Assembly: GCA_036365455.1 (NCBI GenBank)
Contig: JAWQUS010000016.1
Coordinates: forward strand, 11,679,001 to 11,743,000
Source of the DNA: Macrosoma leucophasiata
Lineage: Eukaryota; Arthropoda; Insecta; Lepidoptera; Hedylidae
DNA: 64,000 bases
Direction of reading: 5' to 3'
The translations under genes were made by a program, and so were the position numbers. The notes beneath the pieces were generated by a model. It saw only the letters and a list, made by a program, of their open reading frames with translations. It was not told the origin of the DNA and did not search any database. Positions 58,151-64,000 of this stretch are shown one piece after another (position 1 is the first letter of the stretch; each line of letters begins with the position of its first letter).

Positions 58151-60528
58151 GTTCTTTTTCATCACGTCCAAAGACAACAATATTATCTATTTTCTTATTC
58201 ATTTTTTATTCCAAAAGGAATTGGGACTCTCCTATATGGTTGACAAACTGGAGGAACTGATTTGTCAACTGTTAAATCTAAATTAAAATCTTTCAACTAA
58301 AGAAAATTTTGTATTTCGATGTAATTAACATCATAGCTTAGTTTAAGCATGTTCAGAGAAATTGCAGTTTCGTTACCTAAAAGATTTCTTGAACAATTTT
58401 TTTTTTTGAGTACCCTTATAAAATTTTGCACTTAATGATTTAGGAATAGTTTTTATTTGTGCATCAAATGAACTTAAATACTTTTAATAGATATTTGGCA
58501 CCAAAACCCAGGAACTCATATAGCATCGTCATTGATGTGGCAAATGTATCTACACATGGAGCTTTTTCCTTTTTGAAATGTGTGTCCTCTTTAGGTTTTT
58601 TAACTTTATTAATGTCATTTGATGGAAACATTGTGATTTTCTTTTATTGGCCCTTGTTCTACCATGTTTTTGGAAATGACCTTTAAATCCACATTTGTCA
58701 CAGTTGGCGTTAATTGCAGGGCAGGAACTATTGCCACTTTTCTGTTATTAACTGCCGTATCGGCTACAAAGGAGTTGTAACATAGTGTTCCCAGTGGATG
58801 TACAGTACAGCAAAAGAAAGCTAATATTTCAAAGATTTAAAGAAAAATCAAGTTAACTTGATTATACTAAAGATGAAATTGTTTAATCGAGTTCTCTTTT
58901 ACTGATTATGGCAATTTGTACAATCAAGAACCTAGTGACATGAGATGACAAACTTGTCAAAAGAATTCTCAATCGCCATCGCCATATTTTTGTATTACCA
59001 TTTTGTGTAAGCTTAATTATTTTAAACGAAAAAACTACACAACATTAACTAAAATTGATAGTCGGAAATTGTTCAGAGTAGCCAAAACTATTATTTTACG
59101 AACTGTACATTTAGTGGGATCAACTCCTACCTTTTGGACCATCTCCTTTCTTTCTATTCATTTTTTAACATTTCTTTTCATTATTTTAGTGTCAATTTTA
59201 TTGAGATTGGTACTTAGTAGTTGTGTTTGTGCTCTGTCTATCGTGGAACTCGTTTAACTATCGACTGTATAAATTAATCAATTGTAGCCGCGTCACCAAC
59301 GATTAAAATGTTTTTCTCAATTTAGCCAAGCTACATTTTTCCGTTATTTAATCAATAAGGTTGTCATCTTCAATAGTAAAATTGCGTTTTAAACTTTGAC
59401 GTCTAAAACGAATCAATAATTTTTATTTATTGTTTATTAAATTAGATCAATTTTAATTTTTCGCAATTCATTTCAATTCATTTTAAAATTAATTTTAAAT
59501 GAACTTGCAAAGTTAAAATATTATTTAAACCAATTGCATAAAAAGACTTGTATAAATTGATTATAAATTAAATATATCAAATAATTTTAACAGTTTAAAA
59601 TTCAAATATTTAATTATAAGACCTTGTAAAGTTATAATTATGAAGTATTAACAACTTTTCGTTTCTCAATCAATATCTACAATAAGGACGAGAATTCGTC
59701 ATTAGTTATTTTCACCAAATTTTACGCACGGTGAATACTTACTTGAAGCTTTGACTTCATCATTTACTCACCATGATTCAAAATGTTAAGAAAATAACCA
59801 AGTAGGTAGATGTTTATGATAATTCAAGCTTTAATTTAAGCGCAGCTGTATTAAAACAGCATAATTAATTTTAATATTGTTATTTAATATTATTTTGCCT
59901 GGCTATTAATTATTTTACTCCAACATTAACGATAGACAGGACAAAGTTCAATTCCACTTTAATTCATTTGACACTTTTTTTTATTTTTGTCATTGCAATA
60001 ACATAACTTCAATATTATCGAAGTGATACTTTGTTAAAACAGATAATTAACGATGTCATGTTCGCTAACACATTTGTGTATTTGATCAAATATAATTGCC
60101 AATCACGTATTAAGTTTTAACAAATTTAACAAAACAGGTACAGCACTTTAAATTTACCTTAATGTTTCTTTGTTAAAACTGGTAATTAACGACATTATAA
60201 TCGCTGATAAAATTACATATTTGATCGAAAAATATCTTTAACAGATTTGGTCAACAATGTGTCAGTAGATCGGAGTCGATTGATATCATTTATTATGGTA
60301 CTAATGTAATTGAAAATATGACTATATTTCCCTGGGGGAAAGGCCTGCAGACAAAGAACTATATTATTATCACGCGCTGAGTTATTCATTTAATTTATTG
60401 TTGTATTTTTTTTTTCAAGTACCCTCACTCTTTTCTTTTTTTTTTAATTTCTACTATTGACCAATCTGTTAGCAAGAATTTCATTTGAGCAATATTTTTT
60501 TACTTACTGCACTTTTACTCGTCGCCAA

Positions 60529-60748
60529 TGTGATGTCCACTAATTTATGTTATTAGGTATTGAGTAAAACAACCAAATTATCAGTAAGTAGGTACACAAC
60601 TCAAAGGGCACGTCCGTTCACCACCACTGACAGACTGTGAATGTGAATGGCGCTACCGTTGATTCGTGCACTACATTTATTAGTATACCACAGTTGGCAT
60701 GGCATAGTTCGCAGCCAATTACGAGTAGGTATTGCGGTCTTACACATT
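60529..60748 (-). repeat. 5' LTR of the gypsy-like element
   Basis: On the minus strand it begins TGTGTAAGACCGC and ends GGACATCACA. Its 3' 125 bases recur at 54886-55010 without visible change. The bases following its end read ttggcgacgag, a plausible primer-binding site. Confidence 0.6.
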
Positions 60749-60794
60749 AACTGTACTTATTTTGTTTTTTGGTGTAAGTAGTACCTACCACAAG

Positions 60795-60905
60795 ATATCA
60801 AAATGGTCGACAAACGTCACATGGGTAAGGTGCGAAAGAGATAACGCACTAAAAATCGGAAATAAGCCGAAGTCGCCATTCTAAGGTTGATGTGCAATAT
60901 TTCGA
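60795..60905 (+). repeat. Family G copy
   Basis: aaaatggtcgacaaacgtca, gtgcgaaagagataacgc, tgtgcaatatttcg. Shares order with 21377-21535 and, in reverse, 17655-17845. Confidence 0.55.
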
Positions 60906-62267
60906 ACGCAATTTCGTTTCTTTGTACACGTCTATTAGGTATGCAAGTAGGCCGAGTAACATTTCATCATCATCATGGTGTCAGCCGAAAGACGGTCTCT
61001 GCTAGACAAAATTATTACCTACTAGCGACCAGCCCCGGCTTCACACGGGTAAAATGCAACCTGCATGTTACAGGTTACAGTTTAACCACCAATCCGCATT
61101 GGAGCAGCGTGGTGGAGTCGACTTAACAAGTATCTAATCCCCGCAAATTAAGTCGTAGGTCCTGTACGAGTTACGAGAGTGTTTTGTTCGAATGCTTTTT
61201 GATTTTTAGGTTTAGTGTTAGGTAGGTGGGTACCTACTTATGTACCTAATAAAGGACACATAAATTAATACTTAAATATAGTTGACGAGTGATAGTTAGC
61301 AAATGATAATATAAACAACTAGACGGATTTATTCAATATTACATTATTGATATGAAATTTACAGTCCTAAGATATAATCAACACGTTCTATTCACGTGTT
61401 GCGATCGCAAGGCGATGGGTGTCGTATCTAGGATATTAGGATAGAACATGGATAAAAACGATAGATAATAGGTAACGTGAAAATACACACTATTAATTTA
61501 CGTAGTTAAAATAGTTCGAGATCCGACTGCGTGATATATTATTTATTACCTTTCTTTTGATATTAAACACCAAATAATAAAGTAAAAAAATAATTCAGCT
61601 GAATAAAACACGATCGTAGCACTGCGTAGGCAAGTAGTAAAAATGTATAGAAATGTAACTCTCATACAGTCATCGGTTCGATTTTGGTTCTTTTCCCTCC
61701 ACTCTCTGCCTACTCCGCAGATGACTTAGTGTAATACATGTCATACAAAATGTTTGTTTAGCAAAAGCTTCACAAAATGAATTGTAGGTAATTAGTCAAG
61801 TAGTACCCATGATGATATTTCTCTACTTTGTAAGAAAAGATACACACTTTTTCAATATTCAGTATTGAGCCGAATAGCATACAGTGTTCGGCCGGATACT
61901 GAATACCAATAAAGTGGCTGAACTGGCCGAAAACCGAATAATCGTTTTATCACTAGTAGGTACCATAATTGTAGGTTTTGCATGTACGTTAAGGGTTCAA
62001 ATCTCTTCGAGCATATAGGTATATCAGAAAATGTGATTATGTTTTTCTTCAGTACCTAAAAGAAGTACCTATATTATTACGTACCTAACTTACATTGTAT
62101 TTCGTGAAATAACAATAAATATAGTAATCATGCGGGAGGATCTTTGACTACACAAAATAAAGCTTATCTTCAGATATCATTTAATTAGGTTATATTAAAT
62201 GAACCTAATGTAAAATATCATAGATTACTCCGTAACGCACAGAACAGTGCGCGACATCGACGAACTA
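60906..62267. other. Intergenic stretch upstream of a candidate second SLC6 gene
   Basis: No gene recognised. A short retroelement-like piece lies near 61080-61130 (aaccaccaatccgcattgg, gcgtggtggagtc). The remainder is AT-rich and could hold the promoter and 5' untranslated exon of the downstream gene. Confidence 0.4.
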
Positions 62268-62497
62268 ATGGTTAAAAAATAAAAAATTGTCTAAAAAATA
62301 CTTTTGAACAGCTAATTTAAGATTCCGCTGACGTTCCCATTGATCAACAAAATATATTTGTGTTTTAGGATTCAAACGATAACAATTTTGAAAATGGAGG
62401 AAACGTGAACGTTGCATTTGATTCAGCTCCCGAAAATTTATCTTCTTCACCACCTAATAAAAAGGACATTGTGTCAGATTTACCAAGAAAAACAAAG
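62268..62497 (+). CDS. Candidate start of a second SLC6 transporter gene (partial, runs off window)
   Basis: 62369-62497 is a 43-codon exon with a good acceptor (tgtgttttag) and donor (AAG, then gtcagt), phase 0 at both ends. It encodes a hydrophilic, Asn/Ser/Pro-rich sequence (NVAFDSAPENLSSSPP, ending LPRKTK). In size, phase and composition it matches exon 2 of the SLC6 gene at 26-50 kb, whose N-terminal tail begins [18 protein letters not shown]. An ATG at 62268-62270 directly before GTTAAA would reproduce that gene's habit of ending exon 1 on the start codon, with a 98-base intron. No transmembrane exon is inside the window, so the assignment is inference. Confidence 0.45.
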
Positions 62498-62621
62498 GTC
62501 AGTTACTTTTTTATCAATCGTCTTGTGCCAATGTAACGTGAAAACACAAACAATCCAAATTGAAATAAAATAAACCCCTAAATAAAATACAAGGGTCTCT
62601 ACCTTAATTTTATAAACGTAC

Positions 62622-62930
62622 TAGCTGTGCCCGCGACTTCGTCCGCATAAGAATTTATGATTGTTCAGTATCTACCCGGACGAAGTCGTGGACGCAACTA
62701 GTATAAAAGTAGCCTAAGTTACTCTTTAATACATAAGCTATCGGCCAGTGAAAGTCCCTTCGAAATCGGTGAAGCCGTTCCCGAAATTAGCCCCAACATA
62801 CAGACAGACAGACAGACAGACAAAAATTTAAAAAAATGTTGTTTTGGCATATGTACTGCGTATACATACATATGCCGTAGTAAAAAACGGTTATTTTTAT
62901 ATTACAAACGGACACTCCAATTTGATGTGT
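62622..62930 (+). mobile_element. SINE family F copy with palindromic 5' end
   Basis: Head hairpin 62622-62703 (tagctgtgcccgcgacttcg and its near complement), body (aaagtcccttcgaaatcgg), a gacagaca run, and the tail cggacactccaatttg. Close to the copy at 45069. Confidence 0.75.
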
Positions 62931-63429
62931 TCTTTTTTATGTTGCATACCTACTCTCAGCAATAACTTGAAAGAAACTCATGATTTTTTTTAATAGACCG
63001 CTTATAATCTTTACAAAATGACTAAAGAATATAGTAACACCTCCAGCGCTAATGCTTTACCACCAGTAAAAACACATTGTGTTACATTCGGTATTACCTA
63101 CGTTTTGTGCATAATATGAAAATTGCAGTGCAATTTGAAATCTACACTACCCATGTTAGCATATAAGATAATAATGAACTGTAACTAACAATAATTAGAT
63201 AATAATTGTATATCTACTTTTTGTGGAACAACGTCACCAAATAGAAATTATAGAGGAACATAGCAAAGAGGCATTTATTTTTACTTGGTAACATTTTTTT
63301 ATCTTAGATGTGGCCTAATTTAAAAACTTTCAATATGTGGTACCTACAAGTGGTACCTACACCGATAATGTTAAAGTTTGGGGACAAATTAGGTAGGTAA
63401 TATGCTATGTAACTTGCTTATTGCGGTAT
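62931..63429. other. AT-rich stretch, no feature recognised
   Basis: Apart from a small family A head remnant near 63050-63068 (taatgctttaccaccagta) nothing is seen. It would be intronic if the candidate SLC6 gene at 62268 is real. Confidence 0.4.
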
Positions 63430-64000
63430 GTTATCTTATCTTATCTTATTGTGGGGCCAGCTGTTACACTGGGACACTTCGACCCATTGGGATCTTTTGT
63501 GTTCACCCCCAAGACCCTATATACTTCCATCCATGGTCCCTTTAAATATATCTGAGATATATTTGATGGTGTCCCTGATGTACAGTACCTTATAATCTCC
63601 CGGTGTAGGATATGCCACCCCGAGGATCTTCATACGCTTACCAGCAAGGCCATCACATTGGCATAAGAGATGTTCCATTGTCTCCTCGTGCTCACCACAA
63701 GCTCTGCACAGTGAATCTTCACCCAGGTGCATCCGCTGTAGGTGCTGCCTCGTGCCGAAATGGCCTGTGAAAACTCCCACAATCATTCGCAAATCTTGCC
63801 TATTTAATCGTAGGATGTTCTTATTGTAGATCGTGTCGACCCCTAGAAACCTTTTCGAATGTACCTGTCCCTGGACGTTCGTCCATTCCTTCAGATGTCG
63901 TTCTGTGGCATACGCCCTTAAGGCAGTGTATGTGGTGCTTGCTGAAATTCCCACGAATGGCTCAGGACCCACTAGTTTGGTATTGGAACCAAGTCTAGCT
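63430..64000 (-). mobile_element. LINE ORF2 C-terminus with RNase H-type end, runs off window
   Basis: A minus-strand frame (63972-63517 and probably onward past the window) ends in LNRQDLRMIVGVFTGHFG and then CRACGEHEETMEHLLCQC. This is the TGH-plus-Cys/His ending seen after the RNase H domain in I, R1 and related LINE clades. The 3' end at the left carries a short GATAA repeat tail (63430-63450) instead of poly(A). Clade not determined. Confidence 0.75.

Larger units (their letters stand above)
54886..60748 (-). mobile_element. Decayed gypsy-like (Ty3) LTR retrotransposon, rearranged
   Basis: Read on the minus strand from the right: an LTR of about 220 bases (60748-60529, TGTGTAAG to CATCACA), a primer-binding-like tggcgacgag just inside it, and a gag-type zinc knuckle (CDKCGFKGHF) near 58660. 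Then come the start of reverse transcriptase (YRRVPIPFG, about 58225), RNase H (GLGAVLIQYD near 57610 and RIERWVL near 57320), the pGKsNIADPLSRL-type linker near 56920, the integrase zinc-binding region (KVWWPKIDKV near 56560) and the integrase end (PPPELFCGR near 55920). All frames are broken by stops and insertions, so it cannot act on its own. The left LTR is cut to 125 bases (54886-55010) and abuts a 730-base duplicate of the RNase H segment. Confidence 0.8.

Noticed and set aside
59003..59257. 84-codon plus-strand frame
   Set aside because: It lies antisense within the decayed gag region of the gypsy-like element and has no family motif.

Overview
The window looks like nuclear DNA from a moth or butterfly (Lepidoptera). 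It is AT-rich, its genes are split by GT-AG introns, and it is packed with repeats typical of that order: a 5S rRNA-derived SINE, tRNA-derived SINEs, LINE tails, MITEs and a gypsy-type LTR element. No CRISPR array, operon or other prokaryotic feature is present. Exons were built by hand from splice sites, reading phase and family motifs, so single coordinates may be off by a base or two.

Left part (about 2.6-20.7 kb): two M14 (zinc carboxypeptidase A/B-like) genes lie head to head. The left gene is on the minus strand (exons at 8095-7866, 7357-7252, 6241-5970, 4223-4066 and 2767-2648; both ends unresolved). The right gene is on the plus strand (11 exons, 8661-20659). Both have lost the HxxE zinc-binding motif, which reads NGMA in the left gene and QGRD in the right. 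The right gene also lacks the third zinc ligand and the catalytic Glu. It carries a ~480-residue N-terminal extension, a Cys-rich loop and a C-terminal membrane anchor. These look like catalytically dead, secreted or membrane-anchored pseudoenzymes.

Middle part (26.2-50.0 kb): one complete plus-strand SLC6 (neurotransmitter:sodium symporter) gene of 14 coding exons and about 654 aa, most like insect sodium-dependent nutrient amino acid transporters. Its introns hold many nested mobile elements. The start codon is the last three bases of exon 1.

Right part (50-64 kb): mostly transposable elements, including two TIR MITEs, a tandem SINE-tail array and a decayed minus-strand gypsy-like element (54.9-60.7 kb) with a 730-bp internal duplication. 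At 62.3-62.5 kb there is a candidate first exon pair of a second, tandem SLC6 gene that would continue past the window. The window ends in a minus-strand LINE with RNase H-type C-terminal sequence.

The most unusual content is the paired pseudo-carboxypeptidase locus. Next come several nested or rearranged mobile elements whose insertion order can be read directly from target-site duplications.
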